This document shows, in pieces, positions 9,301 through 19,005 of a stretch of 53,766 nucleotides of DNA (within the stretch, counting starts at the first letter, position 1; each line of letters begins with the position of its first letter). Below the pieces are notes generated by a model that did not search any database, was not told the origin of the DNA, and saw only the letters and a program-made list of their open reading frames with translations. The position numbers were made by a program, and so were the translations under genes. Source of the stretch: Bacteroidetes bacterium GWA2_32_17 (lineage in GTDB: Bacteria > Bacteroidota > Bacteroidia > Bacteroidales > GWA2-32-17); the NCBI GenBank assembly GCA_001769035.1, contig MENF01000098.1:1-53766 (forward strand), given 5' to 3'.

Positions 9301-12133
9301 CGCGGATTATATTATGTATCACACTTGTTGTGTCAAAGTTTTCAGTAGAAGTAAAACAATCGGCACAGTCGTCCCACCATTGGTCAGTTTGTGCCTGTAA
9401 ACAATAATACAAAGTATCATACATTGCTGGTGACCAGTCTGTAAAATCATATGCTCCAAGATCATCAATTCCGTTTTTACAAATAGAATCATTTGTTGCC
9501 GGATCATAAATAAGAAGTTCATATGCGTGAGCATAATAATTTGCATCAGGTTCAGTTTGATAATCCTGAATACAACGACCTGTACAATTCAAAAATTCCC
9601 TTACCAGATCTAATTTATATAAAGTATCCGACTGTGACATACTTAGATAGCTCTGATAACTACCGGCAATGGTCTGCCAGCAGTTCCATATTTCCGTGCA
9701 CTGGTAAGCACCACAGGGTATATTAACATCATCAAGCATATTGTTCACAAGTGAATCAAAGCCTTCGGGGGTGTAATGATAATCGAAAATTGAAAGTGTT
9801 CCGTTTGATGCTGTCATCCCGGTAGTATCCGGGTTTTCCTGAAAGAAATAATCCCAGCAGGATAAAGGGTCTTCGCCTAACTCGCATGGGGTTTTAGGAC
9901 AGGTGATAACGGGGATTCCTAATGAATCGCATTCACCTAGATTAAAATATAGTTTTATTGTATCGTTACTATTAACTAACGGGATATCAAAATATTCGTA
10001 CATCGAATCGGCGCCATAAGTCTGGATCAGTGTATAAATAGGAGTAAGAACGCTGTCATAAAGATGTGTGTAACGATTTCTTACAGAGTCTGTCCATTCC
10101 TGCATGTAAGTTTGATTAATTGCAGGATCTTGATTAAGTATTGTTATCTCACGCGACATAAGGTAAGTTCCCTTGTAAAGATAAGTAGTCAAACTTAATG
10201 TGTCATTATGACCTGAACATAATCCATCAGGTGTAATAGTAAGGCTGTCATGCCAAACTGCACCAGAATCGGGGTGATTAAAATCCCTTACTAGAATATC
10301 TACCTTATAATCACATACTGCACAAAAATTAATACAGTTATCTTGCACATATCCGGGATATATTCCATAATTAAAAGTTACCAACGCAGAATCTTCAAAA
10401 ATTGTAAAAGGAACACCTGCAAAAACTACATTTCCCTGTAGTGTGTTTTCAGAAATTGAATAAGAATTAGTAAAACTATCTCCCATATCTAGTCTCTCCA
10501 AGGCAGGATTAGCATCAGGTCTATCACCAAGACAGGTAGCGATAAGTTTTCCTTCCTGATCAACATATTTTATTGAAGTAATATTATTCGGATCTACAGT
10601 AATTTCTTTATAAACAGATTTTCCGGCAGGTGCTTCATTTCCAAAAACCCGTTCGAGTTCTGTATCAGAAACTCCTGCATAAAAGATCCTCGTCGTTTTA
10701 GGATTAGTAGATTTTAAGCAGTGTACGTTTCCAGGAGAGCTTTGTTCGGTTACCCGATTAGTTCCACCCTGATAAAGCATTCTTGTAAAAGGATAACCAT
10801 TCGCATCAGGTATTTGAGTATCGGGATTATTATCTGAATAATAACTAAAAGGTTCATGATTATTTGTTTGATCAAATACTAAAGATGGATTATTGAAATT
10901 ATTGTCTTTATCGAAATACTTTGCAGTATAAATTGTATCCTGAGTCAATCTCATAAGAGAATCCACATAACCTAATGATTTCATATCAACAGGTACAGGT
11001 AACGATTTCAAAGCTGGTCGTCCGGAATAATCATAAACAGTCTTAGTTACTAGTATAGTATCCCGCGTTTCGAGGTGTGCCTGCTCTTCAAGTACCTGTT
11101 GAAGTCCATTAGCAAAAGTCATTTTTTCACTAACACGTACCTGACTTTCTGTATTACCACCACCCTCTGTAAAAGTGCGACTATAAATCCAGTTAATGTC
11201 ATCGTTAAACTGTGTGTAGTAAAACAAATATGGATCAGTTGGTCCAGTAACAGATGTATCTTCCACCATTCCACAACTTGTTGACCATTGCCCCCAATTA
11301 AGATAATTTGCAATTCCACCAGAATAAAGGCTCCCTATAGGTCTGACCCTCCATGCATAATAACCTGTACCTTCTGCAATAGTCAACTTTATAGATGTTT
11401 CTGGTGATTGAGTTTCAATTGTAAGAGCCTTATTCCAGTCAATATCTGTAACAATATCTAATGGAGTAGTGCTATTTGCTGTATCTTTGTTGTATAAACG
11501 TAATACCTGAATTTCATAATCTGTAAAAGGGCAATCGCTACCCCACGAAAAAGTAAGTTGATTAGTTCCTGTTGGAATTGTATCTACATTGGATAAGGTA
11601 ATAAGGTTCTCGCTAGGACGAGCATCCCATTTTAGGTCAATTCCCCATGATAAACCAAGTTCTATATAGTCGTCAATATTTGCACTATGAGTGTATGAAG
11701 CAAGTATTATTTTAAATGTTTTGATATCATATACAATATCCGTAAAATCAAAACTAAACATTAATTCAGGACGAGTAGTATTAATAGAAAGTATTTTTTG
11801 AAACTGAGCAATTTCATTGCCAGAATGATCAATACCTATAACAGTCATTGTAACAGATGCATTCCATGTTATTTCGCCAAATTCGTAATCTTCACCTAGA
11901 TTTAGTATAGCATCCAAATGACCATTACCAAACTCATAATGGCAACCGGATATACCAGCTAATGAATCTACAGAAAGTGTTATTGTATCACCAGAAGTTG
12001 AATAATAATCAATAGAGTCATTTTGATACGTTAATGTATCGCCAGCTTGTGCAAAAGTAGCTTTTGCTGAAAATATGAATAAAACTACTGTTAGCAGAGC
12101 TACTATTATTCGAAAATGCCTGGAGTATATCAT
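3305..12133 (-). CDS. Giant RHS/YD-repeat polymorphic toxin (2942 aa)
   Basis: The product has a Sec signal (residues 1-29, ending ATFAQ) and an FN3-like region (~150-290). A DUF6443-like segment follows (~310-385; MTFANGLQQVLEE...YDYSGRPALKSLP), then a Cys-rich stretch (~600-1070). Seven 'DYWIVKTDS.G...GG...D....I..T.DGG' repeats cover ~1078-1530. YD repeats start at ~1605 (YYYDRAGNLIKTVPP) and run to ~2280. A propeller-like insertion (~2290-2600) precedes the terminal RHS core (~2600-2740; RWWSNDP...ESPYVSMGNNPIFYNDANGD). About 200 residues of variable tip follow, with an unusual HSHENQLHG motif at about residue 2850. In the Rhs/TcC family the core forms a cocoon and cleaves off the tip, which is the toxin. 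The tip's activity is unknown. The start overlaps the upstream gene by 4 bp, implying translational coupling. Confidence 0.85.
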   Translation of the reverse strand: MIYSRHFRIIVALLTVVLFIFSAKATFAQAGDTLTYQNDSIDYYSTSGDTITLSVDSLAGISGCHYEFGNGHLDAILNLGEDYEFGEITWNASVTMTVIGIDHSGNEIAQFQKILSINTTRPELMFSFDFTDIVYDIKTFKIILASYTHSANIDDYIELGLSWGIDLKWDARPSENLITLSNVDTIPTGTNQLTFSWGSDCPFTDYEIQVLRLYNKDTANSTTPLDIVTDIDWNKALTIETQSPETSIKLTIAEGTGYYAWRVRPIGSLYSGGIANYLNWGQWSTSCGMVEDTSVTGPTDPYLFYYTQFNDDINWIYSRTFTEGGGNTESQVRVSEKMTFANGLQQVLEEQAHLETRDTILVTKTVYDYSGRPALKSLPVPVDMKSLGYVDSLMRLTQDTIYTAKYFDKDNNFNNPSLVFDQTNNHEPFSYYSDNNPDTQIPDANGYPFTRMLYQGGTNRVTEQSSPGNVHCLKSTNPKTTRIFYAGVSDTELERVFGNEAPAGKSVYKEITVDPNNITSIKYVDQEGKLIATCLGDRPDANPALERLDMGDSFTNSYSISENTLQGNVVFAGVPFTIFEDSALVTFNYGIYPGYVQDNCINFCAVCDYKVDILVRDFNHPDSGAVWHDSLTITPDGLCSGHNDTLSLTTYLYKGTYLMSREITILNQDPAINQTYMQEWTDSVRNRYTHLYDSVLTPIYTLIQTYGADSMYEYFDIPLVNSNDTIKLYFNLGECDSLGIPVITCPKTPCELGEDPLSCWDYFFQENPDTTGMTASNGTLSIFDYHYTPEGFDSLVNNMLDDVNIPCGAYQCTEIWNCWQTIAGSYQSYLSMSQSDTLYKLDLVREFLNCTGRCIQDYQTEPDANYYAHAYELLIYDPATNDSICKNGIDDLGAYDFTDWSPAMYDTLYYCLQAQTDQWWDDCADCFTSTENFDTTSVIHNIIRDCEKRCDDRRGGFQEDVVQMFHTDSIYVEGDEYELAYDSIWSTYIYNHIEPFSGTYSITKTEVECLVNGLVDHCISMCQNPNGTEAQQDAFINVFTAHYELAKPADTSGGGWETAYTNQVKSEPFTLNDITQYWDSIYGGTNIDTLLNIIQTEDKGFLLVGYSNSDISGNKTEANYINGNDTTRDYWTVKLNSYGVKVWDNVIKGNHTDILTCVKQTCDGGYILGGLSNSNSVADKSDPNIGNYDYWIVKTDSLGTVVTDTVFGGNGNDNLMSIVEIPGKGYLFVGNSKSDSCLYKSQDNVDYTLATSDYWVVRTDNHFNILWDKTVGSTSNDNLYSAILTHDGSFVLAGSSAGNASSTGHKTDNLIGSSGTDYWIVKLDSAGTVEWDKTIGGTGNDVATCVIETQYDFDLFISGYSESSTGSYFHEDTCYGEYDFWLVKTDRFGNCKMDRTYGTAKDEKAVTNSISLVKIIETKSGNYIIAGSAEKIGINDISSTRHDTTNAGVTHLYLSLFVDKDGRYLWDKCFTGGGNAVAYNSTFSSIIQSSDRSFLIGGTSRCLQGYEKSQNSYIDSIPLSDFWIINYGYTCAPDTICIRWIPVSDFPIPDFADTLDTISCAQVSAEAIIQLMEAKKNLLIDQKVQAMHTQYQTTCLVPDQINDSFTASYSTKLYHYTLYYYDRAGNLIKTVPPKGVITVSGRTPTHHNLITKYEYNSLGQMVKQITPDGGETNFFYNGLGQIRFSVNARQETDSTFSYTKYDNLGRVVEVGQSDSLAGNFLDSLESIIFPVTHCSQRVYTTYTTADSTVQFLDNSYQRNLYNRVSHTNTDDNVQTWYSYDPHGNVEWIIYDIPQLGKQYLAYEYNLVSGTVNKVKYNQGLRDQFYHRYTYDADNRITLIETSRDSKIWDRDASYEYYLHGPLRRTEIGEDKLQGLDYTYTLQGWLKAINLAVADSSIEPGKDGYPTGIHEKFAPDAFGIQLGYYTNDFDRTGSAINNSSEILPGSMSLYNGNIATWSYHNKTSIKSEGNIYKYDELNRILQSNFEQLNGTWGAINSSGFQTKYRYDPNGNLLGLYRKDESASVFDSLSYSYMGDTSSNRLLNVRDSLSLVSVNDIAGYNPYLYDEIGNLVKDSTNKVDTILWNVYGKVAYVTHNDPAMPDIRFTYDAGGNRIMKENIFSDTMSNVTTYYIRDAQGNIMSLYERTLETETGGYKEVFKLMEQPIYGSSRVGTLSELDSIVKVVHHVGGNAFSDTTDYIEVISENMQLSVPAKLHSIFNQINPIFITTFKLLEIGNNFLPLILDKLGKKDIDFSSGSGTLTSLKDIFAGKNSYNICTAEDRFGNLKFTAVTAQNVNSWNNVCLLYDRNEIIIPGSQNIRSDWRRKSIAMAKPDSANIWYYFTVGTNGKPYYSIIDFTGNSPIVRDSNLVLDNNANYGYKMAVYADYREGATSYLYMRRDTFDTATNIDSTLVMSFPVTASNIGSGNVVARIRTKDRDGEGDMQISPDGKYLGVAHYRRKNMFITGGGQVVLYDLVQNGSVLTYKDTVNFDNYTKCNTFDFTTGSKYMYISTISNVINLGGLGTPPDNILRFNIETGSRNNVISNYFGDIRRGKDTAMYVCMPGLTTVKKVTNPNYTTTVSDYTILTETNWTLTGAFPLQPYRIYPKMENMFARTFNKRYETQDMLGTSRLVYSDRKLSVLNSGIPGDFSLEIKSAYDPMPGGFTTPGRSIFPTNTKFGYQGSLKDREIYNSEDVYTTFFRELDTRTLRWWSNDPKTQLTPWESPYVSMGNNPIFYNDANGDTIKKKVTHATDPSGKYKWEKGLSSSAEKMLTEYMKTDEGRAFYSQYAVKGEILGGYTFLESGKYSDYNITIQDFSLDKETAQSSPIDPRIAGAFTSKINSKGRPDFYTQIMTCKTENVISLVESHSHENQLHGFSAKYEMNAFKQGGVNAYNKAKQKYNPEPWGEYDHKALNKNNLQHEGVKRYSSIKSQLIKPNPSYKSVFK

Positions 12134-12888
12134 AAATCTGAGTTTTTACGGTAATCATTCAGTTCGTAATCTTTATAGGTCTCTATGAGTTGACCTTTGC
12201 TGTTAAGAAAGAAAGATGCAAAATCTTTATTCAGTATATCTGTTTTATAATCTTGCGTTCGTTTTATAAAGGTATATTCAGCGGATCTATAGTATTCATT
12301 GTTATAATAATATATCTTCATTCTTCGAACCTCCTGTGATTTTTCGTCCACATAGAAGTCCACGGTAGCAATTCCAAACAATTTTGCACCATCAGTGTTC
12401 AATCGAAGCCGAATAAGTCTGACGACAAAATTTTTACCTTTAATAAGTTCATTCTTTTCAATTTTAGACATACTAAAAAGAGTATCTTCTAACAATTTTA
12501 ATTGTTCAGGATGTTTGGCACTTGACTTTGATTTAATGTTCAATGCTATCTGAATAGACTTTTCTATTGTCACTATTGAAACTGTATAATTTCCATTGTT
12601 ATAAATTTCGAGTAGAGGAGTCTTTACAATACTTTTTCCAGCTCCAGCAATAACTTCAACTGTTGTTAGATAATTAGGAACTTTCTTGCCTTTCACTAAA
12701 GGAAGTTCTGTATTTACCGAATATTTAAAATAAATATTCTGATTTGCAACAGGAAGATAATCAGATGAGAGTTTTTTAAAAATAGACTTCAGTTGTTGCA
12801 TAGAACCATCTCTTGCATACGGAACTTGCAGTTGCAACGGGACTTTTGTCATCAAAAACGATAATATCAGGAAGAATGTTATTCTCAT
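12130..12888 (-). CDS. Secreted protein of the RHS operon, possibly LolA-like fold
   Basis: This 252-aa protein has an N-terminal signal (residues 1 to about 20) without a lipobox Cys, so it is probably periplasmic. The mature part alternates strands and ends in several amphipathic beta strands (ATVDFYVDEKSQEVRRMKIYYYN, EYTFIKRTQDYKTD). This pattern suggests an open beta-barrel such as the LolA/LolB-like superfamily, which binds acyl chains, but no signature residue proves it. Its last 4 bp overlap the start of the 2942-aa RHS gene and it lies 15 bp after the 2032-aa shell gene. That tight placement between two giant partners suggests an accessory role in exporting or assembling them. Confidence 0.5.
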   Translation of the reverse strand: MRITFFLILSFLMTKVPLQLQVPYARDGSMQQLKSIFKKLSSDYLPVANQNIYFKYSVNTELPLVKGKKVPNYLTTVEVIAGAGKSIVKTPLLEIYNNGNYTVSIVTIEKSIQIALNIKSKSSAKHPEQLKLLEDTLFSMSKIEKNELIKGKNFVVRLIRLRLNTDGAKLFGIATVDFYVDEKSQEVRRMKIYYYNNEYYRSAEYTFIKRTQDYKTDILNKDFASFFLNSKGQLIETYKDYELNDYRKNSDL

Positions 12889-12903
12889 TATTTTATCCTT
12901 TTT

Positions 12904-15900
12904 TTATTGTCTGTTCTTTTTTGTAGAATTGTATTGAGTTTCTTGAATGGTTTTCATTCCTCTTTCTGTCTCCTTTAATTTACGCACAAGTTTTCCTTCT
13001 GCGTTGTATTGATAGAACAATCCGAAATGCTGATCGTCAAAACTTGTTACAAGTCGATGTGTACTAACATCGTACACATAAGTAACGACCTGTGCATCTA
13101 TTGGTTGTACCCGAATATCGTCAAACCATATATTTTCCGAACCTGCAAAGGAATAATTGATAACCATTTTTACATCAGAAGTATGAACCGAACCTGGAAT
13201 TACTCCTTCATATAAAGCCCATTCACCTACCAAAGCTTTTCGTATCATAGTTATTGATTTATATGAAGTGCTTCCACCGGCATCCCATACCTGAGCTTTG
13301 AGTTTTCCGGCAAGAATATCAGGATTACTCGCATCGGTACGAACCCATGCTTTTATAGAAATGCCTCGTTTCAATAAATCTGTTGAAAGAGCAGAAGAAA
13401 CATTTCCAATAACCAATGTATCTGTACCTGCATGATTCAATAGTAATGAAGCTCTTCCTGAATGTGATATAATAGTGTCTATTGTTCCATTTCCAATCAG
13501 CATTCCGTCTTCAAGAATATCTGTACCATAAATATTTTCATAACTTTCAAACATTGCATACTTGTAATTACAATTTTTAGCTACTATATAGGGTAATGTT
13601 CGTTCATATCCATATTTTGCAAAACTCTTTATACCCAGAATATTTTGTTCCTCTAAAGCATTTCCATCTGGAGAATAGGAGTTAGTTTTTGTTGTTCTCA
13701 ACCATTTTTCTGAATTGTTAGCAGATGGGTATTTCCAATTAAACAACTCCATATCGTACATACCTGTCTGATAATTTAATAAAGAATCTGTTTGTACACT
13801 CTTAATTGGTGTTTTGTATGCATATATTGATTCAGTTCTCCACTTGCCTAGGAAACCTCTTTCGTAATCGTTTGCTTCGAAAGTATTGTAAGGATAGTAT
13901 CTGAGCGTATCATAAGGCCAGTAGTTTGTGTAGATTTGTGCACCTGAAGCAACAACATGCTTAAATGTTACTGTACGTATAGAATCTGTTGCAAATTTCA
14001 AACAACTTGGATATTGAGGTTGAGGATGCCAAATACCGCTCGACAAGTATGCCAATTGTGAAATATTTGTATCAAGAACAAAGGTTCCAATGTCAGAAGA
14101 TGCATTATAGAAGAAATCCTGACATTTAATAACTGCTCCATTTTTAATAGTAAAATAAAGTGTATCCCCATTATGTGAAACAATAACTGTATCGCCTGAA
14201 ACAATTCCATATAATGTTGAGTTAGGGACAGCGGCAAGTATATCATTCGCAGTCAGTGTATCATTATTGGCAAATTCCTGATTAAGAAACTCTGGCAATG
14301 ATTGACGGTTTAAGATTACATCCTCCATAAGTGTATCTACCTTAACCGTATCAGCACCATAAGTTGTAAATGTACCAGCTACAGCATTTAATTGATTTGT
14401 ATGCCCACTTCGAATAACCTCAACAGAAATATCATCGCCCACAAATGTTGGTACAGGCGAATAGTAAACTTTTTTAAGGTCAATACGTGATCCGGAAACA
14501 GATAGTATATTGAAAAGCGCCGAGGATGGTGTGGCAATTTTCTTTACTAAAACGAGATCGCCTGGGGCTAGTTTTGAAACGTTTTTGCACACTATAGTAG
14601 TATCTAAAGCATTTACAGAGATATAAAAATTATCATTTACATCTTGTTGTAGTTTTAAGGTAATATGACCAGAAGTAGGGATATACAATCTTTCATTCGC
14701 CGCTTTTTGCCCCATGTTTTCATAAACTAAAGAGGCTGGAATAGTCACAGATTTGTATGTACCATTAAATTGAGCAGATACCATCTTATCAAATCCATCT
14801 CTGGTTGAAACAATTATTGGCTTACCTGTTTCTTTGTTAAAAGCTTTGTTCTCTGTTAGATGATATATACCATCTTTATATGAAAGAACACTTTTAACAA
14901 CTGCCGGATAAGATATTATTCTACTTGTAGCATGAGAATATAAATAAGACTTCATTAGATTAATATAGGGAGCAAAGGTCAATTGGAATAAAAATATTGC
15001 TGGTGGAGTATAACCAACACTAATATCCATTTCAAGAGAGATTGCATTATTCCAGTCTTTTATTTTTCTGGTTTCAATTACAAGATCAGATTCTTTACCT
15101 AAAGGAAGTTTAGGTAAGTCGTTTAAATTACCAATTTTCTCGAAATCTGAAAGTTTTTCAATGACCGGTAACTCTTCTTCAGGTTCAAAATAAGTATATT
15201 GCTCAGAAGATACAAGCATACCAGATGCATTCTCTACATTTTGTTCAAATGAATAATTCCCTGCATAACTGGAAGTCGACTCTGGTTTTCCATGCATAGC
15301 ATTAGTTTTAAATAAAAAGCCCTGTGAACTTTTTAAATCATTCACATACAAACTGATATTGTAAATTGGAACTGGCGGAATATAAAGCGGAATTTCATGA
15401 ATTTCTGTCATCTCGCATTCAAATGGTTTATCATACGCAGTTAAAAATTCTTTTACTGTATATCCTGGAGATGTAACACCACTATGTATATTACTTACTA
15501 CTACTCTGGAATAACCTACAGATGGAGATGGCAAAAGACTTTCACCTAAAGGGCCTTCAGTTTGTTTTTTATCAGTACCAGAAAGTATTTTATCTAACCA
15601 TGTTTGATGGTTTCTTTCTATTGCTTCAACAAGAACATTTTCTTCCCGGATAGTAGAAGGTTCATTTGTGGCAACACCACTACTGCGCCAGCGTTTACGA
15701 TTAGTATCATAAAACTTGTATGTATATTCGCTTCCATAAAGTGAACTATTACCACTTTCTATACCATTATCATATAACATTATTCTTTTAACTCGAATTC
15801 CTCCACCTTTTTTATCCTTTACGATTGGAACTCTAAAATACGATAAGGCAGGATTCATTGTATTACAAGTTGAATAAGACAAATCCAGATTAAACAGGTA

Positions 15901-18900
15901 ATTTGTCAATCGATCTACAACGTGAATTGGATTGTCATCTGAAAAAACATTTACATTACAACCACAATCTCCGATAGTTGTTAACAAACCTGCTCTTTCT
16001 TTATGTACAAAATCTTTACAAACTTTTTCCGGCAAAAGATATTTGTCATCAGGATTGTTCGGAAGTTCAATATAAACATTATTTGACCCATCAATTGCAG
16101 CAGATTGAATATACACATAGCCTGTGATATACTCATTGTTACACTTTGATTCGATTAACGTTGGAGGGGTATTTCCAACCAACTTATAAAGAAATTTAAA
16201 ATAAATTCTTTTTGCTTGATTTGCGTATATTTCATTGATTTTATTTACAAGTTCCTGCTTCTCAGCCAAAGTATAAACTCCCATTTCAGAACAATTCAAA
16301 TAATACATATTATCATCAACCACTGTTAAACTTGCCATAACATGAGCGTCTCTATTCTGAACATAACAATAATCATCTTGTTCATATTGCACGTGAATTT
16401 CCCCTCCGGAAGGAAGTATAATATTTTTAAGTTGCCATGCTCCAGGATCAAAGTTAAGAGCAGGAGTCTGGTCAATCCATGTTTTCATAGAATCATACCG
16501 CTCTTTACCACTAAATTGGTAATTACCCCAAGCATCAATATTATATTTATTGTAATCAGGATTCTGTTTCAAAGTATCACCACCAGTTACCAAAGTATCC
16601 ACATTCAATGAACTGTATTCGCTAGGGTACTCAGTTTCAGGATAACGATAATCAAACTCATAAGGGCTAATCTTCGAATTGTATATCCCTTCGTATTCGA
16701 ACCATACTTTCTTTAATGTAAGTTTTCCAGATGTTTGAGGATAATCTTGATTTATAACACCCTTACAAAGTGAATAATCATAAGAAAAATTAATTATTTT
16801 AATAAGTTTTAATTGGTTACCGTTTCGGGCAAATAATTTAATACGGTCAAGTTTTTTTAGGTGTTGAGTTCCTTTAGTTTGTGTCGCCGATGCTTTTTCG
16901 CGGTTGTGAACTGCTCCAATTGCATCACTTCTATCGGAGGTTTCGAAAACAGCAACGTGAGTTTTTGTAATGATTGAATCAAGGTAGTATATCTCTTTCT
17001 CTCCTTCCGAAACTGTTCCTAAATCATCAGTTGGATTAGAAATATCACTTTTCTGATATAATAACCCATTGTAAGGTATTCTCCATTTATACCAGGTTGA
17101 GTCAGTTCCTGTCTTTAATTTAGAACCATATTCTTTATTATAAGCAAATCGAGTATAACCCCCGAAATCATCATCAGAAGGACCATTATTTGTTCTATCT
17201 ATATAATCAGGTGATGTTATCTCAGTCAGAAGATATGTAGTAGCATATGGCGAATTATATGTTTCACCGACAATAGAAGTTTGTGACCCCGTTACATTAT
17301 GGTAGACCAAATAAGAATTATCATTCCATGCAAGAGAAGAAGGAATTCCGTATGCTAAGTTTTTATCATTACGTGAAAAAACAGGTAAAGAATAGGAATA
17401 ACGTAATCCATCTTCATTAACTATTGAGTATTCTCCAATTTGAGACTGAAGACAACTTTCACTTCTATCAATAAATTTATTAAGAACTGTATCCTTAGAA
17501 AAACTTCTGTAATGAATAGAATCACTTCCATAAACAAAATAGTCTTGCATTTTTGCAATAGTATTATAACCAATATAAGAAGACCTGCCACTTCGTTGGT
17601 TTTTATCAAGTATCATCTCATCACTTGAAAGACCTCCTCTGGTAATTTGGTCGCTTGTTCCGTATTGTACATATCCTCCTAGATCGTTGTTAAACCTACA
17701 AAAAACAGGTTCATCATAGTCATTTGATCCTTCACTAGTAAAAGTTAAATCTCCATTCCATGCTTCTTGTTCAAGTTTTTGCCATCCTATAGGAATATCT
17801 ATTCCACCACCAAAGTCCATTCCCAATTCGACTTCAACACCTACCGACCAATGCCTTGTAATACTTGTAACATTATTTGGTTGATAATTACCTACTTTGT
17901 GAGTAAACATTCGAAACCCCCCAGATAAACCCTCTCCTGTTACACCATAATCATCAGCATCATTTATGGGTACACCAAGAAAGACATCTCTTTTTTTATA
18001 TGGAGTAGCTTTTTCAAGATGATAATCCATCAAACCATTTGTTGCATTTTCAGAATACATATAACCATAAGATGAGTTATTTATTGCAGGCCAGTTTGTC
18101 TGCACTGTATAACTCCCCCATGCGTCAAATGAACCCCCTATTTGTAGAATATAAGGCGTACCACAAACTGCAATATCCAATTTGTAATCATCTCCAGAAA
18201 AACCTGTAACAGCTGAAGGTCTTTCAGCACTATTACGAGTTAGATATCCATATGAACTACCTGGTAATTTATCTAATGTACCAACTAAAGTAGGACCTTG
18301 AACTTTCAATTTAGTTTTTACTTTAGAACCACTACCTTCAGTTGTTTTTTCTCCTGTCTTAGCTTTTTCTTTTGGTTCAGTTAGCAATCCAGCTGGTGAT
18401 ACTGCAAAAGAAAAACTGCCATCTCCATCAGCAATATGATAACCTAATGAAACAGAGCCATCATCAAAACTTAAACCGAAACCAGTTGTATAACCAAATC
18501 CCTTAAAATTGTTAAACCGAAGGCTTCCGCTTAAACCAAATCCCAAATCACCACTAAAAAATTCAGCATTTACGCTACCACCAACAGTTGCTGTTTTATT
18601 TGAAGGAGTTTGGTTAAATGTTGTTACAGTTTGCCCATTCCAGTCATCAGGGTATCCTTTTTTATTGCGATTGATAGCACCAGGATTCATTGTCCATCCA
18701 TAACCCACCCACGATGATTCTTCTTCGGGAGTTGTTCCTCCATGATATGACAGAGTAAGCGGATAACCAGCCCCATTAGCTCCCGGAACTTCAACAATAG
18801 GAATATTATAAACAAAATCACCACTAAAATCATTGACCATGTTTGTTGTTGCAACTGGTTCAAAGCTCGAAAATTCAGGTTGACTTGGACCACTAGTAAG

Positions 18901-19002
18901 TGCAAGTGCTACCGTTGGAAAAGCAATTTGCGCCAACATGTTGACAGCCATAAAAATTGCTACCTTTTTAATAATACTGTATCGTAACTTGAATCGGTTC
19001 AT
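12904..19002 (-). CDS. SpvB/TcB-like YD shell protein (2032 aa), partner of the RHS toxin
   Basis: A long signal (residues 1 to ~36, ending VALALT) precedes the family's typical N-terminus: GPSQPEFSSFEPV, DFSGDFVYNIPIVEV, YPLTLSYHGG and SWVGYGWTMNPGAINR (~40-110). This resembles the SpvB/TcB N-terminal module found in large Bacteroidota RHS proteins. The middle is a long beta-rich stretch with no recognised enzyme domain. Residues ~1815-1975 look like a carbohydrate-binding jelly-roll (SIKAWVRTD, GEWALYEGVI, IWFDDIRV). The C-terminus carries a lone YD-type repeat (YQYNAEGKLVRKL, ~2000). In Tc toxins the B and C subunits together build the cocoon; here this protein and the 2942-aa RHS protein would play those parts. 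The pairing is inferred from homology of layout, with 15 bp to the next gene. Confidence 0.75.
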   Translation of the reverse strand: MNRFKLRYSIIKKVAIFMAVNMLAQIAFPTVALALTSGPSQPEFSSFEPVATTNMVNDFSGDFVYNIPIVEVPGANGAGYPLTLSYHGGTTPEEESSWVGYGWTMNPGAINRNKKGYPDDWNGQTVTTFNQTPSNKTATVGGSVNAEFFSGDLGFGLSGSLRFNNFKGFGYTTGFGLSFDDGSVSLGYHIADGDGSFSFAVSPAGLLTEPKEKAKTGEKTTEGSGSKVKTKLKVQGPTLVGTLDKLPGSSYGYLTRNSAERPSAVTGFSGDDYKLDIAVCGTPYILQIGGSFDAWGSYTVQTNWPAINNSSYGYMYSENATNGLMDYHLEKATPYKKRDVFLGVPINDADDYGVTGEGLSGGFRMFTHKVGNYQPNNVTSITRHWSVGVEVELGMDFGGGIDIPIGWQKLEQEAWNGDLTFTSEGSNDYDEPVFCRFNNDLGGYVQYGTSDQITRGGLSSDEMILDKNQRSGRSSYIGYNTIAKMQDYFVYGSDSIHYRSFSKDTVLNKFIDRSESCLQSQIGEYSIVNEDGLRYSYSLPVFSRNDKNLAYGIPSSLAWNDNSYLVYHNVTGSQTSIVGETYNSPYATTYLLTEITSPDYIDRTNNGPSDDDFGGYTRFAYNKEYGSKLKTGTDSTWYKWRIPYNGLLYQKSDISNPTDDLGTVSEGEKEIYYLDSIITKTHVAVFETSDRSDAIGAVHNREKASATQTKGTQHLKKLDRIKLFARNGNQLKLIKIINFSYDYSLCKGVINQDYPQTSGKLTLKKVWFEYEGIYNSKISPYEFDYRYPETEYPSEYSSLNVDTLVTGGDTLKQNPDYNKYNIDAWGNYQFSGKERYDSMKTWIDQTPALNFDPGAWQLKNIILPSGGEIHVQYEQDDYCYVQNRDAHVMASLTVVDDNMYYLNCSEMGVYTLAEKQELVNKINEIYANQAKRIYFKFLYKLVGNTPPTLIESKCNNEYITGYVYIQSAAIDGSNNVYIELPNNPDDKYLLPEKVCKDFVHKERAGLLTTIGDCGCNVNVFSDDNPIHVVDRLTNYLFNLDLSYSTCNTMNPALSYFRVPIVKDKKGGGIRVKRIMLYDNGIESGNSSLYGSEYTYKFYDTNRKRWRSSGVATNEPSTIREENVLVEAIERNHQTWLDKILSGTDKKQTEGPLGESLLPSPSVGYSRVVVSNIHSGVTSPGYTVKEFLTAYDKPFECEMTEIHEIPLYIPPVPIYNISLYVNDLKSSQGFLFKTNAMHGKPESTSSYAGNYSFEQNVENASGMLVSSEQYTYFEPEEELPVIEKLSDFEKIGNLNDLPKLPLGKESDLVIETRKIKDWNNAISLEMDISVGYTPPAIFLFQLTFAPYINLMKSYLYSHATSRIISYPAVVKSVLSYKDGIYHLTENKAFNKETGKPIIVSTRDGFDKMVSAQFNGTYKSVTIPASLVYENMGQKAANERLYIPTSGHITLKLQQDVNDNFYISVNALDTTIVCKNVSKLAPGDLVLVKKIATPSSALFNILSVSGSRIDLKKVYYSPVPTFVGDDISVEVIRSGHTNQLNAVAGTFTTYGADTVKVDTLMEDVILNRQSLPEFLNQEFANNDTLTANDILAAVPNSTLYGIVSGDTVIVSHNGDTLYFTIKNGAVIKCQDFFYNASSDIGTFVLDTNISQLAYLSSGIWHPQPQYPSCLKFATDSIRTVTFKHVVASGAQIYTNYWPYDTLRYYPYNTFEANDYERGFLGKWRTESIYAYKTPIKSVQTDSLLNYQTGMYDMELFNWKYPSANNSEKWLRTTKTNSYSPDGNALEEQNILGIKSFAKYGYERTLPYIVAKNCNYKYAMFESYENIYGTDILEDGMLIGNGTIDTIISHSGRASLLLNHAGTDTLVIGNVSSALSTDLLKRGISIKAWVRTDASNPDILAGKLKAQVWDAGGSTSYKSITMIRKALVGEWALYEGVIPGSVHTSDVKMVINYSFAGSENIWFDDIRVQPIDAQVVTYVYDVSTHRLVTSFDDQHFGLFYQYNAEGKLVRKLKETERGMKTIQETQYNSTKKNRQ

Positions 19003-19005
19003 AGT